The position numbers were made by a program, and so were the translations under genes. A DNA stretch of 64,000 nt from UBA2970 sp965221075 (GTDB lineage Bacteria; Verrucomicrobiota; Verrucomicrobiia; Limisphaerales; AAA164-E04). Below are positions 55,212-64,000 of this stretch, one piece after another; position 1 is the stretch's first letter; every line of letters starts with the position of its first letter. The notes beneath the pieces were generated by a model. That model was not told the origin of the DNA. It ran no database searches and saw nothing but the letters and a program-made list of their open reading frames with translations. The stretch lies in the NCBI GenBank assembly GCA_965221075.1, contig OZ244865.1, forward strand, positions 2,852,001 through 2,916,000, written 5' to 3'.

Positions 55212-57503
55212 TCAGGTCCTGTCCTCCAGGTCGATCCGGAGAGTGGGCTCGGCGGGCGGATCGGGGGCCTCCGTCCGGGCCTGGTCCCGCTGCTTGCGCC
55301 AGCGGGACCACCACTCCCGCCTCCGGTCCTCGCTCCACCCGTCCCCCGTGGCGAGGTCCCGGAGGGCCTGGCGCAGCAGCCCGGCGTCCTGCGGGCGCCG
55401 GGCCGGATCCTTCTCCAGGCAGCCCAGGAGGAGGGCCGCCAGGCCCGGATCCCAGGGCCGCCCGGGGACCGGGCGGAGCGGGGACGGCCGCTCCCGGGCG
55501 TGCTGCTGGATGATGGCCAGGGAGGTCCTCCCCTCGAAGACGTGCCGGCCGGCCAGGAGGTAGTAGCCGAGCGCCCCCACCGAGTAGAGGTCGCTGCGGT
55601 GGTCGGCGCCCTCGGGATCGGCCGCCGACTCCGGGGACATGAAGTGCGGGGTGCCGGCCACGGTCAGGGTCCGGGTGGCGTCCCCCTCCTCCCCGGAGCC
55701 GTCCCGGAAGGACTTCACCAGGCCGAAGTCCAGCACCTTCGCCATGTCCGCCTCTCCGCCCCGGTCGCAGAGGATCACGTTGGCCGGCTTGACGTCCCGG
55801 TGGATCAGCCCGGCCCGGTGCGCCTCGCCGAGGGAGGCGCACACCTGGTCCAGGATGTGGGCCACCCGGGCCGGGGGCAGGGCCCCCTCCTGCCGGACCA
55901 GCTCCCGGAGGGTGATGCCGTCGAGGTACTCCATGGCGTAGAAGAAGATGCCCTCGGGGGTGCGGCCGTAGTCGTAGATCTGGATGGTGTTGGGGTGGAC
56001 CAGCCTGCTGGTCAGCCGCACCTCCCTCTCGAAGCGCTGGATCGCCTTGCCGCTGACCTCGCCGGGCGGCAGGAGCTTGATCGCGGTCTGGCGCCGCAGG
56101 AGGACGTGCGAGGCCAGGTAGACCGAGCCCATCCCCCCCTCGCCGATCTTCCGCCTGAGGGTGTACTGGCCCAGCCGGCGCGCCTCCAGGGAGGCCTCCT
56201 CCACCTGCCTGCGGAGCATGGCGTTGAAGCGGGAGTAGAGCAGCAGGACCAGTCCGCAGAGGATCGAGATCAGCAGCAGGATCTTGAACACCAGCTGCAG
56301 GACCCGCAGGGGCTGGTAGGCCTCCTCCCGGTCGATCTTGGTGGCCACTCCGAAGCCGTGCTCCTCCAGCCAGCGCCAGGCGCCCACCACCGGCACCCCG
56401 CGGTAGTCCCGGAAGCCCTCGATGTCGATCCCGCTCCCCTCCCCGGCCGCCTGCTCCACCAGCGGAAGCAGGGGCCAGGAGCCGGGAGGATCCTCCGGCT
56501 CGAAGCCCTGGACGAGATTCCCGCCCGGATCGCGGAGCTCCAGCGCCAGGGCCGAGCCCTCCCCCGCCGGCAGCAGCCCCCTCTCCCGCAGGAAGTCCTC
56601 GAACCGGCTGCTCGAGAGCATCAGCCCCTCGGCGTCGAAGGCGAAGGTCTCCCCGGACTCCCCCGAGCGGGCCACCGACAGGATCCGAGAGAACTCGTCG
56701 GAGGGGCGCAGAATCAGCCCCAGGGCCGCGACCACCTCCTCTCCGGAGGCGTCACGGACCGGAGCGGCCACGGCCATGATGGACCGGCTCCGCCGTCCCC
56801 CGCGGGACCGTGGACCGGCGCCTGCGTCGGGCCCGCGCCCCCCGCCGGCCCGGGCCGAGGGAGATTCCGCCGGCCTCTCCGGGGGAGGCCGGCGCTCCCC
56901 CCGCGATCCGGGGCCCCGGAAACGGTCCCCCGCCGGTCCGCCCTGCGGCCGGTAGGGAGTCAGGAGGACCGGCCTCTGCTCGCTGAACAGGCTCCGGTAG
57001 CCTTCCTGCACCTCCTCGTGGAGGGGCATGCCCAGCATCTCGTCGACAGGAGAGGCGATCACCGTTCCTTCGGGATCGATGACCACGAAGCTCATCCGGC
57101 GGTCGGGGCCGGGCGGCCGCCGCTGCGGGTCCTGGGCCCCCCGCGCCGGAAGAGGGGCCGCCGGGCGGAGAAGGGGAGCGAGGCGCTCCCGCAGCGCGGC
57201 CACCTCCGTGCTGCTCCTCAGCGCCTCGGGCCGGCCGCCGTGCCGCGCGGCATGCTTCGAGACCGCCTCGACGCCCGACCGGACCCCCTCCTCCCGGGCC
57301 AGCGTCTCCACCAGGCGCAGCTGGTTGGCTATCCAGATCTCCAGCGAGGCGACGTTGGCCTGGATGTCGGAGCGGATCTGCTCATCCAGCTGGTTGTGCA
57401 GTGCGCGGCGCACCACGGAGTCGCACCACCAGCCGGCCAGGGCCACCACCGCTAGGACCGCCGCCGGCGTCCACCACGCCACACCCTTGGATCTCCTCCC
57501 CAT
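55212..57503 (-). CDS. Transmembrane sensor Ser/Thr protein kinase
   Basis: This is a 763-residue receptor kinase. The first membrane helix (TPAAVLAVVALAGWWC) precedes a Cache-like extracytoplasmic sensor (about 35-400) that contains a Pro/Arg/Gly-rich insertion (about 195-245). The second helix (LVFKILLLISILCGLVLLL) lies near 411. A eukaryotic-like kinase domain (about 450-720) shows the glycine loop GEGGMGSVY, Lys in AIKLL, the catalytic loop HRDVKPANV, DFG and the APE-like SPES. All catalytic residues are present. The ligand and targets are unknown. It is divergent from the ribose-type ABC permease gene 101 bp away, so it may sense or regulate that uptake. Confidence 0.9.
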   Translation of the reverse strand: MGRRSKGVAWWTPAAVLAVVALAGWWCDSVVRRALHNQLDEQIRSDIQANVASLEIWIANQLRLVETLAREEGVRSGVEAVSKHAARHGGRPEALRSSTEVAALRERLAPLLRPAAPLPARGAQDPQRRPPGPDRRMSFVVIDPEGTVIASPVDEMLGMPLHEEVQEGYRSLFSEQRPVLLTPYRPQGGPAGDRFRGPGSRGERRPPPERPAESPSARAGGGRGPDAGAGPRSRGGRRSRSIMAVAAPVRDASGEEVVAALGLILRPSDEFSRILSVARSGESGETFAFDAEGLMLSSSRFEDFLRERGLLPAGEGSALALELRDPGGNLVQGFEPEDPPGSWPLLPLVEQAAGEGSGIDIEGFRDYRGVPVVGAWRWLEEHGFGVATKIDREEAYQPLRVLQLVFKILLLISILCGLVLLLYSRFNAMLRRQVEEASLEARRLGQYTLRRKIGEGGMGSVYLASHVLLRRQTAIKLLPPGEVSGKAIQRFEREVRLTSRLVHPNTIQIYDYGRTPEGIFFYAMEYLDGITLRELVRQEGALPPARVAHILDQVCASLGEAHRAGLIHRDVKPANVILCDRGGEADMAKVLDFGLVKSFRDGSGEEGDATRTLTVAGTPHFMSPESAADPEGADHRSDLYSVGALGYYLLAGRHVFEGRTSLAIIQQHARERPSPLRPVPGRPWDPGLAALLLGCLEKDPARRPQDAGLLRQALRDLATGDGWSEDRRREWWSRWRKQRDQARTEAPDPPAEPTLRIDLEDRT

Positions 57504-57604
57504 GGACCGGTTCCACAGACGCCCGGCGGGCTCCCGTGGTTTCGCCCGGGCCCCTTTTAGGCTCGCCCCGCCTCCCCGGCCAGGCTATCGAGGGGCCCGG
57601 CCCC

Positions 57605-58954
57605 ATGGCGAGACAGGACTTCGGAAAGACGCTCTGGGCCTGGGTCCGCAGCTTCCTCGCCCACTACGGAACGGTCCTGGCCCTGATCCCCCTGGGCCTC
57701 TACTACAGCTGGGCCACCTGGACCCAGCAGCACGAGCAGGGAGCGGCCTCGGCCCGCAGCATGGCCCGGGAGATGATCGGGAGCCACCAGCCGGGGGACG
57801 CCGTCCTGATACTGGCTTCCCGGGGAGCCGCCGCGGAGGAATTCGCCCGGCTCCTGGAGGAGCGGCTGGAGGAGGCGGGCCTGGTGGTGGCCGAGCGGCT
57901 CAACGGGGCTCCCTCCGATGTCCGCCGCGCCCTGGAGTCCGCCGCGGCCGGCCCGGTTCCCGTCAGGGCCATCGCCGGCGACCGGACCACCCTCGGCTAC
58001 CCCTTCCTCCGGGATCTGGGGGAGCGCTTCCCTCCCCTGGGCGGCGCCGAGATCCACCGTCCCCGCGCCTACCACTGGCCCGCCTTCCTGACCGCCACCA
58101 ACCTGATCAACGTCGCCGGGCAGATCTCGGTCATCGCCATCCTGGCCATCGGGATGACCATGGTGATCATCACCGCCGGAATCGACCTCTCGGTGGGCAG
58201 CCTGATCGCCCTCTCCTCGGTGATCTGCGCCTGGATCATCCAGCAGGCCGGAGGGGCCGCCGGGGCGGGCGTCCTGGAAATGGCGGGCGCCTCGGCCGCC
58301 GCCATCCTGGCCTGCGCCATGGTGGGGGCCTTCACCGGGGCGATGGTGGCCCAGTTCGCCATTCCCGCCTTCGTCGTCACCCTGGCGATGATGATGGCCT
58401 GCCGGGGGCTGGCCTTCATCATATCCGGCGGGGAGAGCATCAACGACATTCCCGACGGGTTCACCTGGATGGCCCTGGGCAAGGACCTGATGGGGATCCC
58501 CAACGGCGTGATCCTGATGGTGGCCCTGTTCGTCCTGGCCCACCTGATCATGTCGCTCACGAGGTTCGGCCGCTACATCTACGCCATCGGGGGAAACCTC
58601 CAGGCGGCCCGCCTCTCGGGAATCCCGGTCAAGCGGGTGATCCTCTCGGTGTACGTCGCCTGCGGCGCCATGGCGGGCCTGGGAGGCGTCCTGATGACCT
58701 CCCAGCTGCAGAGCGGGAGCCCGAAGAACGGCGCCGCCTACGAGCTCCAGGTGATCGCCGCGGTGGTGATTGGGGGAACCAGCCTGTTCGGCGGGGAGGG
58801 GCGCGTCTTCGGCACCCTGATCGGGGCCCTGATCATGGCGGTGATCAGCAACGGCATGAACCTGACCGGCGTGGACAGCTACACCCAGGACGTGGTCTTC
58901 GGGCTGGCGGTGCTGGGGGCGGTCCTCCTGGACCGGATCAAGAAGATGGCGTAG
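57605..58954 (+). CDS. Ribose-type ABC transporter permease with an extended N-terminal domain
   Basis: This is a 449-residue inner-membrane permease of the RbsC/BPD_transp_2 family. The core (about 160-449) has the usual 8-10 helices and the motifs GMTMVIITAGIDLSVGSL, FVVTLAMMMACRGLAF, IYAIGGNLQAARLSGI and AAVVIGGTSLFGGEG. Unlike E. coli RbsC it has an extra first helix (TVLALIPLGLYYSWATW) and about 110 residues of soluble sequence before the core (GDAVLILASRGAAAEEF). No ATPase or periplasmic binding-protein gene is next to it, so its partners are elsewhere. An aminotransferase gene follows. Confidence 0.88.
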   Translation: MARQDFGKTLWAWVRSFLAHYGTVLALIPLGLYYSWATWTQQHEQGAASARSMAREMIGSHQPGDAVLILASRGAAAEEFARLLEERLEEAGLVVAERLNGAPSDVRRALESAAAGPVPVRAIAGDRTTLGYPFLRDLGERFPPLGGAEIHRPRAYHWPAFLTATNLINVAGQISVIAILAIGMTMVIITAGIDLSVGSLIALSSVICAWIIQQAGGAAGAGVLEMAGASAAAILACAMVGAFTGAMVAQFAIPAFVVTLAMMMACRGLAFIISGGESINDIPDGFTWMALGKDLMGIPNGVILMVALFVLAHLIMSLTRFGRYIYAIGGNLQAARLSGIPVKRVILSVYVACGAMAGLGGVLMTSQLQSGSPKNGAAYELQVIAAVVIGGTSLFGGEGRVFGTLIGALIMAVISNGMNLTGVDSYTQDVVFGLAVLGAVLLDRIKKMA

Positions 58955-59044
58955 GGTCCCGCGTCCTCTTCCTCCCTCCGCCCGGGACCTGCGCCGGGCC
59001 ATTGGCAATTGCTTTCGCAGGGGCCCCCGCCTAGCTTGGCCGGC

Positions 59045-60187
59045 ATGGAGGACTCGGACTTCTTCAACTCCCCCTCCCGGATGATCCTCGGGCAGGGGCC
59101 GGGTCAACTGCTGATGGGGCCCGGCCCCAGCAACGTCCCCTCCACCGTCCTGCTCACCCTGGCCGATCCCCTGGTCAGCCACCTGGATCCCCTCTTCCTG
59201 CAGCTGATGGACGAGATCAAGGGCATGCTGCGCCAGGTGTTCCTCACCAGCAACGAGATGACCTTCCCGGTGAGCGGGACCGGCAGCGCCGGCATGGAGT
59301 TCTGCCTGGCCAACCTGATCGAGCCGGGGGATCCGGTGGTGGTCGGGGTCAACGGCCTGTTCGGGAACCGTATCTGCGATGTCGCCGAGCGCTGCGGGGC
59401 GGAGGTCCACCGGGTGGAGAGCCCCTGGGGCCAGATCGTCTCCCCCCCGCAGATCCGCGCGGCGGCCGAGAGGATCCGGCCCAAGCTGGTGGCCGTGGTC
59501 CACGCCGAGACCTCCACCGGCGTGCTCTCCCCGGTGGAGGAGATCTCGCACGTGGTCCACGACACCGGGGCCCTGCTGGTGGTCGACGCGGTCACCTCCC
59601 TGGGCGGCTCCCCGGTGCTGGTCGACGACTGGCGCATCGACGCCGCCTACAGCGCCACCCAGAAGTGCCTCAGCTGCCCCCCCGGCCTGGCTCCGGTGAC
59701 CCTGGGCCCCCGGGCCATGGAGGCAATCGCCAGGCGCAGGACCAAGGTCCGGAGCTGGTACCTGGACGCCAGCCTCCTGGACCGGTGGTGGGGCAAGGAC
59801 CGGGTCTACCACCACACCGCCCCCATCTCCATGAACTACGCCCTGCACCAGGCGCTGAAGGTGATCCGGGATGAGGGGCTGGAGGCGCGGTGGGAGCGCC
59901 ACCGCGCCTGCCACGAGAGGCTGAAGGCGGGGCTGGCGGAGCTGGGGCTGGGGATCCTCTCCCAGGAGGGGCACCAGCTCTGGCAGCTCAACGCGGTGGA
60001 GGTGCCCGAGGGGGTGGACGCCGCCGCGGTCCGCCGGGAGCTCTGCGAGAGCCACAGCATCGACATCGGGGAGGGGCTCGGCCCCCTGCAGCACCGCATC
60101 TGGCGGGTGGGCCTGATGGGGGAGACCTGCCGGGAGGAGAACGTGGACCGCTTCCTCGGGTGCCTGAAGCCGCTGGTGGGGAGATAG
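59045..60187 (+). CDS. Class V aminotransferase (alanine-glyoxylate / serine-pyruvate type)
   Basis: This is a 380-residue PLP-dependent aminotransferase of the alanine-glyoxylate (AGXT-like) group. The N-terminal LLMGPGPSNVPSTV and the SGTGSAGMEFCLANL loop, HAETSTGVLSP, VVDAVTSLGG and the PLP lysine in SATQKCLSCPPG are diagnostic; the C-terminal small domain ends WRVGLMGETCREENV. It interconverts glyoxylate, glycine, alanine or serine in the cytoplasm. The ATG at 59045 is used; a TTG at 59009 would add 12 unconserved residues. The glycosyltransferase gene follows at once. Confidence 0.92.
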   Translation: MEDSDFFNSPSRMILGQGPGQLLMGPGPSNVPSTVLLTLADPLVSHLDPLFLQLMDEIKGMLRQVFLTSNEMTFPVSGTGSAGMEFCLANLIEPGDPVVVGVNGLFGNRICDVAERCGAEVHRVESPWGQIVSPPQIRAAAERIRPKLVAVVHAETSTGVLSPVEEISHVVHDTGALLVVDAVTSLGGSPVLVDDWRIDAAYSATQKCLSCPPGLAPVTLGPRAMEAIARRRTKVRSWYLDASLLDRWWGKDRVYHHTAPISMNYALHQALKVIRDEGLEARWERHRACHERLKAGLAELGLGILSQEGHQLWQLNAVEVPEGVDAAAVRRELCESHSIDIGEGLGPLQHRIWRVGLMGETCREENVDRFLGCLKPLVGR

Positions 60188-60192
60188 GATCC

Positions 60193-61146
60193 CTGCCCCC
60201 CCTGGAGGGGGGGGTCACCACCGTCGTCCCGGTCTACAACGGGGCCCGCTACCTGGGGGAGGCCCTGGACTCCCTGGCCGCACAGACCCGCCCGGCCGAC
60301 CGGGTGGTGGTGATCGACGACGCCTCCACCGACGGCACCGCGGAGCTGGTCCGCGGCCATCCCCGTCTGGACTGCCATCTGCTGCGCAACCCCCGCAGGC
60401 TGGGGCTCTTCCCCAACATGAACCGCGCCCTGCAGCTGGCCCCCGCCACGCGCTACCTGCACCTGCTGCATGCCGACGACCGGCTCCATCCCGCCTTCCT
60501 GGAGGAGATGGTCCGGGCCCTGGAGGACTGCGAAGCGCCCTCCTTCTCCCTCTGCCGGACCGAGGAGATCGGCCCCGGGGGAGAACGGACGGGAGGGCCT
60601 CCCGGCGAGGGGGCGCAAGGCTTCGCCATCCTCTCCCGTCGGGACTTCCTGGCGCGCATGAGCGAGCTGCGGCCGTCCTGCTGCGCGGCCCTGGTGATCC
60701 GCTGCGGCGGCCAGCCCCTGCCCTTCGGCTTCCGCCCGGACTTCCCCCACCTGGCCGACGTGGTATTCTACGCCCAGCTGGCGGCGCAGGCCCGCTCCAT
60801 CCGGGAGACCCGGCGCGTCCTCTGCCAGATGCGGGTGCATCCGGAGAGCGCCACCGCCCGCCACGTCCGCAGGATCGGGCCCTGGGTGGCCGACGAGTGG
60901 CGGGCCATGGAGACGATTCTCCCCTGGATCCCCGAGGGGGGCCTGGCCCGGTGGACCAGGAGACAGAAGCTGCGCTGCCTCTTCGCGGCCCGCTCGCGGG
61001 TCAAGGAGCGGATGTTCCTGGAGTCGGATCCCGTATACTCCCGGGACATCGATCGGGCGGTCCGGGAGCGGGTCCCCCGCCTGCACCGCCTGCTGGGAAG
61101 GCTGGCGGTGCGGATCCGGGATCTGGCGCGCGGCCCGCTACCCTGA
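60193..61146 (+). CDS. Family 2 glycosyltransferase, non-standard start codon
   Basis: This is a GT-A fold glycosyltransferase of about 317 residues. VTTVVPVYNGARYLGEALDS, VVVIDDASTDGT (first Asp pair), the metal motif LHADDRLHP and FPNMNRAL are typical of GT2. The C-terminus is basic. The acceptor and donor sugars are unknown. No ATG, GTG or TTG lies in frame near the start of homology. The CTG at 60193 (GGGGAG 9 nt before) or at 60202 is the best choice, unless the eight-G run at 60207-60214 hides a base error. It overlaps the 3' end of tsf by 9 bp (convergent). Confidence 0.8.
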   Translation: MPPLEGGVTTVVPVYNGARYLGEALDSLAAQTRPADRVVVIDDASTDGTAELVRGHPRLDCHLLRNPRRLGLFPNMNRALQLAPATRYLHLLHADDRLHPAFLEEMVRALEDCEAPSFSLCRTEEIGPGGERTGGPPGEGAQGFAILSRRDFLARMSELRPSCCAALVIRCGGQPLPFGFRPDFPHLADVVFYAQLAAQARSIRETRRVLCQMRVHPESATARHVRRIGPWVADEWRAMETILPWIPEGGLARWTRRQKLRCLFAARSRVKERMFLESDPVYSRDIDRAVRERVPRLHRLLGRLAVRIRDLARGPLP

Positions 61147-61983
61147 GGACTCGCCCACCTGGTAGCGCAGGAAGCGGGCGATGGCGATGGAAGCGTCCCC
61201 CAGCTCCTTGCCCACCGCGGCGAGGTGATCCTTGATGGCTATCTCGCCGTTGCGCCGCACGAAGCCCTGGTCCACCAGGCAGACGTCCTGGTAGTACTTC
61301 TCCAGCTTCCCCTCGATGATCCGGGGGACGGCCTGGGGAGGCCTTCCCCTGGCCTGATCCTCGGCGATGGCCCGCTCCCGGGCCACCGTCTCCTCGGGGA
61401 CCTCCTCGCGGGAGACGTGGAGCGGGTTGGCGGCGGCGATCTGCAGGGCGACGTCCCGGACCAGGCGGGCGAAGGCCTCGCTCCCCACGGTCTCCTCGCT
61501 TCCCGCCGCCACCTCGACCAGCACCCCGATCTTGGCGCCGGTGTGGATGTAGGCCGCCACCAGCCCCGTTCCCGAGACTTCCATGCGGGTGTGCCGGCCG
61601 ATGCGGATGTTCTCCCCCAGCCGGGACACCTGCCCGGTGCGCATCTCCTCCAGCCGCTCCGGGCCGGCTCCCTCGAGGACCGCGCCCGCCAGCTCGTCGC
61701 AGAAGGCCGAGAAGCTCTCGTTGCGGGCCACGAAGTCGGTCTCGCAGTTGACCTCCACCAGGACTCCCGAGCGGCCGCCCGGGTCGATCCGGCAGGCGAT
61801 GCGGCCCTCGTTGGCCGAGCGGCCCGCCTTCTTCGCCGCGCCCGCCGCCCCCTTCCTGCGGAGCACGTCGACGGCGGCCTCCATGTCGCCCCCGGCCTCG
61901 TCCAGGGCCTTCTTGCAGTCCATCATCCCCGCGCTGGTTCGATCGCGGAGCTGGCGGACCATCGCTGCTGTGGTTGCGGCCAT
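61138..61983 (-). CDS. tsf: Elongation factor Ts
   Basis: EF-Ts (281 aa) is the nucleotide exchange factor for EF-Tu. The N-terminal UBA-like segment VRQLRDRTSAGMMDCKKAL and the core motif LVEVNCETDFVARNE are diagnostic. The coiled-coil and C-terminal module are of normal length. It lies 39 bp downstream of rpsB, the universal order. The 3' end overlaps the convergent glycosyltransferase gene by 9 bp. Confidence 0.96.
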   Translation of the reverse strand: MAATTAAMVRQLRDRTSAGMMDCKKALDEAGGDMEAAVDVLRRKGAAGAAKKAGRSANEGRIACRIDPGGRSGVLVEVNCETDFVARNESFSAFCDELAGAVLEGAGPERLEEMRTGQVSRLGENIRIGRHTRMEVSGTGLVAAYIHTGAKIGVLVEVAAGSEETVGSEAFARLVRDVALQIAAANPLHVSREEVPEETVARERAIAEDQARGRPPQAVPRIIEGKLEKYYQDVCLVDQGFVRRNGEIAIKDHLAAVGKELGDASIAIARFLRYQVGESSG

Positions 61984-62022
61984 GGGATATCGGGTGCGGG
62001 TCGGCGTTCTGGCTGGTCCGGA

Positions 62023-62931
62023 TCAGGCGGGATCCGGGGACGGGGCGGGACCGGCGGAAGCGGGCGCCTCTCCGGCAGCCGCCGCCTTGAGCTCGGCCGA
62101 GGCGGAGGCGGCCGCCTGCACGGCCAGGGCCTCCTCCCTGGCCTTGCGGGCCTCCTCCTCGGCGGCCTTCTGCGCGGCCCGCTCGGCCTCCTCCTTCTCC
62201 TTCCTGCGCTTCTCCTCGGCGCGGGCCCTGGCCCGCGCCGCGTCCAGCTCAGCCTTGGCGTCGGAGAGGCCCTCGGAGAGGATCCCCAGCAGCAGGCGCA
62301 GGGAGCGGATCGAGTCGTCGTTCCCCGGGACGGGGTAGGCGACCTGGTCGGGATCGCAGTTGGTGTCCACGATGGCCACGATGGGGATCTTCAGGCGGAC
62401 CGCCTCGGCCACCGCGTTGCGCTCCCGGTTGAGATCCACGATGAACAGGGCCTTGGGGAAGCTCTCCATGTCGCGGATGCCGTCTAGGTTGCGGTGCAGG
62501 CGGGCCAGCTCGCGGTGGAGCATCGCCTGCTCCTTCTTGCCGTAGGTGGCCATCTTGCCGTCGGCGTCCATCTTCTCGATCTCCTGCAGGCGGCCCAGGG
62601 ACTTCTTGACCGTCTTCATGTTGGTGAGGGTGCCCCCCAGCCATCGCTCGGTCACGTAGGGCTGGCCCGCCTTCTCGGCGGTCTCCCGGACTGCCGCCTG
62701 GGCCTGCTTCTTGGTCCCCACGAAGAGGACGTTCCCCCCCTTCCTGACGATGTCCGAGAGGAAGCTGCCGGCCTTGGCGAGGCATTCCACGGTCTGGGCC
62801 AGATCGATCACGTGGATGCCGTGCCGCTCCTGGAAGATGAAGCGCTTCATCTTCGGGTTCCACCGCCGGGTCTGGTGCCCGAAGTGGACGCCGGCCTCCA
62901 GCAGCTCCTCTACGCCTGTCTCTCTCGCCAT
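62023..62931 (-). CDS. rpsB: 30S ribosomal protein S2
   Basis: S2 (302 aa) has the standard opening ELLEAGVHFGHQTRRWNPKM and the VLFVGTKKQAQ, YVTERWLGGTLTNM and VDTNCDPD motifs. After about residue 232 comes a lineage-type extension of about 70 residues, rich in Glu/Lys/Arg and then Ala/Pro (a charged helix plus a disordered tail), absent from E. coli S2. A good Shine-Dalgarno sequence (GAGGAAGG) precedes the ATG. No binding-site hairpin for S2 autoregulation was recognised upstream. Confidence 0.96.
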   Translation of the reverse strand: MARETGVEELLEAGVHFGHQTRRWNPKMKRFIFQERHGIHVIDLAQTVECLAKAGSFLSDIVRKGGNVLFVGTKKQAQAAVRETAEKAGQPYVTERWLGGTLTNMKTVKKSLGRLQEIEKMDADGKMATYGKKEQAMLHRELARLHRNLDGIRDMESFPKALFIVDLNRERNAVAEAVRLKIPIVAIVDTNCDPDQVAYPVPGNDDSIRSLRLLLGILSEGLSDAKAELDAARARARAEEKRRKEKEEAERAAQKAAEEEARKAREEALAVQAAASASAELKAAAAGEAPASAGPAPSPDPA

Positions 62932-64000
62932 TCCTTCCTCGTGTGCTTCCTTCGGCCGGTCGATTCGACCTGGCCGTCCCGCGGCTTCCGGGATGCGTCC
63001 GGTGTTGTTGCGGCCGCCCGGGGGATCCCTCCCCCCGGGGCTTGGTCATGGCCGTTCGGTTCCCCCAGCCGGGCCGGGGGGAGGCGGATGCTAGGCCAAG
63101 GCCCGCCCGGGAACAACCGTTTTCCGCCGCCTCAACGCGCCTCCCCGACGCCCCTCCCGGCCCGGGACATCACCGGCCAGCGGTCCGAACGGAAGCGGGC
63201 AGGATCCCTCCCCCAGGAACGGCTCCGGCTCGAATCCGGACGGCTCGCCGGGGAGCGCGTGGAACGGCTCGGAACCGCCGACTGACGAACGTCCCCGTTG
63301 CCCCCGGATCGCGCCGGGACATCGCAGACTGACTGGAAGGGATGCCGGCCTTCGACTCCGGGCCGGGGTTCCTGCCCGGGAAGATCAAGCGGACCGGGGA
63401 GAAGAACCGGCCCCATCATGGGGGGCTTCATGGATCACGCCATACCCCGATTCTCCCGGTGCAAGCTCAAACTCCACGCTGTCGGCTTGGCCATCTCCTG
63501 GGAAAAGCCATCAAGACGGGAATGCAGATCGAATAACTCTCCGACCCGATGGACAGTTCGCAGCTTCCTGAATGGCTCGGTGGCGAAGGCTCCCCAGGCA
63601 ATGGCAAGACGCAGCCCGACTCCCCTCCTCGTCGAGCAGGAAAGCCGGGTCAGGCGGATCCAGTTCCAATCCGTAACCGTGATCGGCCTGGAGCGACACG
63701 TCGACGCTCCAGGCACAGGCGACCTTCCACCATCGCGAAAAGGGCCCTCCGGACATCGCGCCCCGCTCAACAACTGGTAATGGTCCCAGGATCGCCGTCC
63801 CCCGAGCACGGCTCCCGACTTCGACTGCTTCCGGGGTCCACGGAATCCAGCGCCTCCGCCGCTCTCGACGCCAGTCCCCAAAAGGCTTTCCTGGACGTAC
63901 TGACAGGAATACCGGGAATGAGCATCCATTGCGGGCTTCGCCTTCGGACCTTGTCCCGCCAAGGAGCTATGCCATCAGGTGGCCGAGACGCACCAAGCAG
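62932..64000. other. Last kilobase: rpsB leader and unassigned sequence
   Basis: The first 200 bases are the rpsB 5' region, with no clear promoter. Minus-strand open frames at 63435-63962 and 63511-63756 and a plus-strand frame at 63298-63780 overlap each other and show no family motif. From about 63450 onward GC is somewhat lower than usual, so a decayed gene is possible but cannot be named. Confidence 0.4.

Noticed and set aside
51989..55513. A 1174-codon plus-strand frame opposite the ThuA/dehydrogenase gene
   Set aside because: Low-complexity shadow. The opposite strand carries a signal peptide and a CxxCH heme site.
63215..63255. GGCTCGAATCCGG resembling a tRNA T-arm
   Set aside because: No acceptor stem, anticodon arm or D-arm can be drawn around it.
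63435..63962. A 175-codon minus-strand frame near the right edge
   Set aside because: It overlaps two other frames of similar quality, shows no recognisable family and has no ribosome-binding site.

Overview
This 64 kb window is chromosomal DNA from a high-GC bacterium, most likely a member of the Verrucomicrobiota (Opitutales-like). Four things support this placement. A DUF3450 / long ExbB / short ExbB / ExbD / TonB / TPR cluster stands beside a TonB-dependent receptor. A large secreted protein joins ThuA, a PVC-type membrane-bound dehydrogenase domain, HEAT repeats and cytochrome c. A 59-residue lipoprotein has a WxxPRxWExGMP-like tail. Many genes lack a Shine-Dalgarno sequence and overlap by 4 bp (ATGA or GTGA). 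The taxonomic call is inference; no rRNA or tRNA gene was seen.

Layout. 1-6.5 kb (minus strand): a Tat-exported Gfo/Idh oxidoreductase cut by the window edge, a carboxyltransferase subunit that lacks its biotin domain, an FMN-binding glutamate-synthase-like protein, a ClpP with an atypical triad, and an HtrA protease. 6.9-13 kb (plus strand): a CT398-type zinc-ribbon protein, cysK, rho, purK-purE and a metallo-beta-lactamase lipoprotein. 13-17 kb: a frameshifted AAA ATPase, a DpnA-like orphan DNA methyltransferase, coaD and a DUF1801 protein. 17.8-23.3 kb (plus): yceD-rpmF-plsX-fabH, PilZ-pilT, a coiled-coil membrane protein and the small lipoprotein. 23.4-26.8 kb (minus): rny, 5-formyl-THF cyclo-ligase and rarA. 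27-30 kb: DUF309, then divergent parB, a PfkB kinase and def.

30.2-34.8 kb (minus) is the most interesting resident locus. It is a tightly overlapping four-gene operon of two short WXG100-like proteins (SWQD motif), a basic helical protein and a 1213-residue FtsK/EccC-like ATPase with three tandem RecA-like modules, of which only the middle one keeps its Walker motifs. I read it as a type VII (ESX)-like export system in a diderm.

34.85-38.86 kb is a mobile element inserted about 90 bp upstream of that operon. It carries a DDE transposase (D-D-35-E), an ExeA/TnsC-like AAA ATPase and a TOPRIM/DUF3991 primase-like gene interrupted by an in-frame TGA. Its left end holds a decayed HTH gene and an inverted partial copy of its own right end. 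39-43.4 kb is a visibly AT-richer island with one giant secreted protein (four PPC-like repeats, calcium-binding DxDxDG repeats, unknown C-terminus).

43.5-51.7 kb (minus) is the TonB energy-transduction operon with its receptor. It is followed by the ThuA/dehydrogenase/cytochrome fusion and a sensor-type Ser/Thr kinase (to 57.5 kb), then by a divergent ribose-type ABC permease, an aminotransferase and a family 2 glycosyltransferase (plus). tsf and rpsB (minus) close the annotated part. The last kilobase shows no gene I can support.
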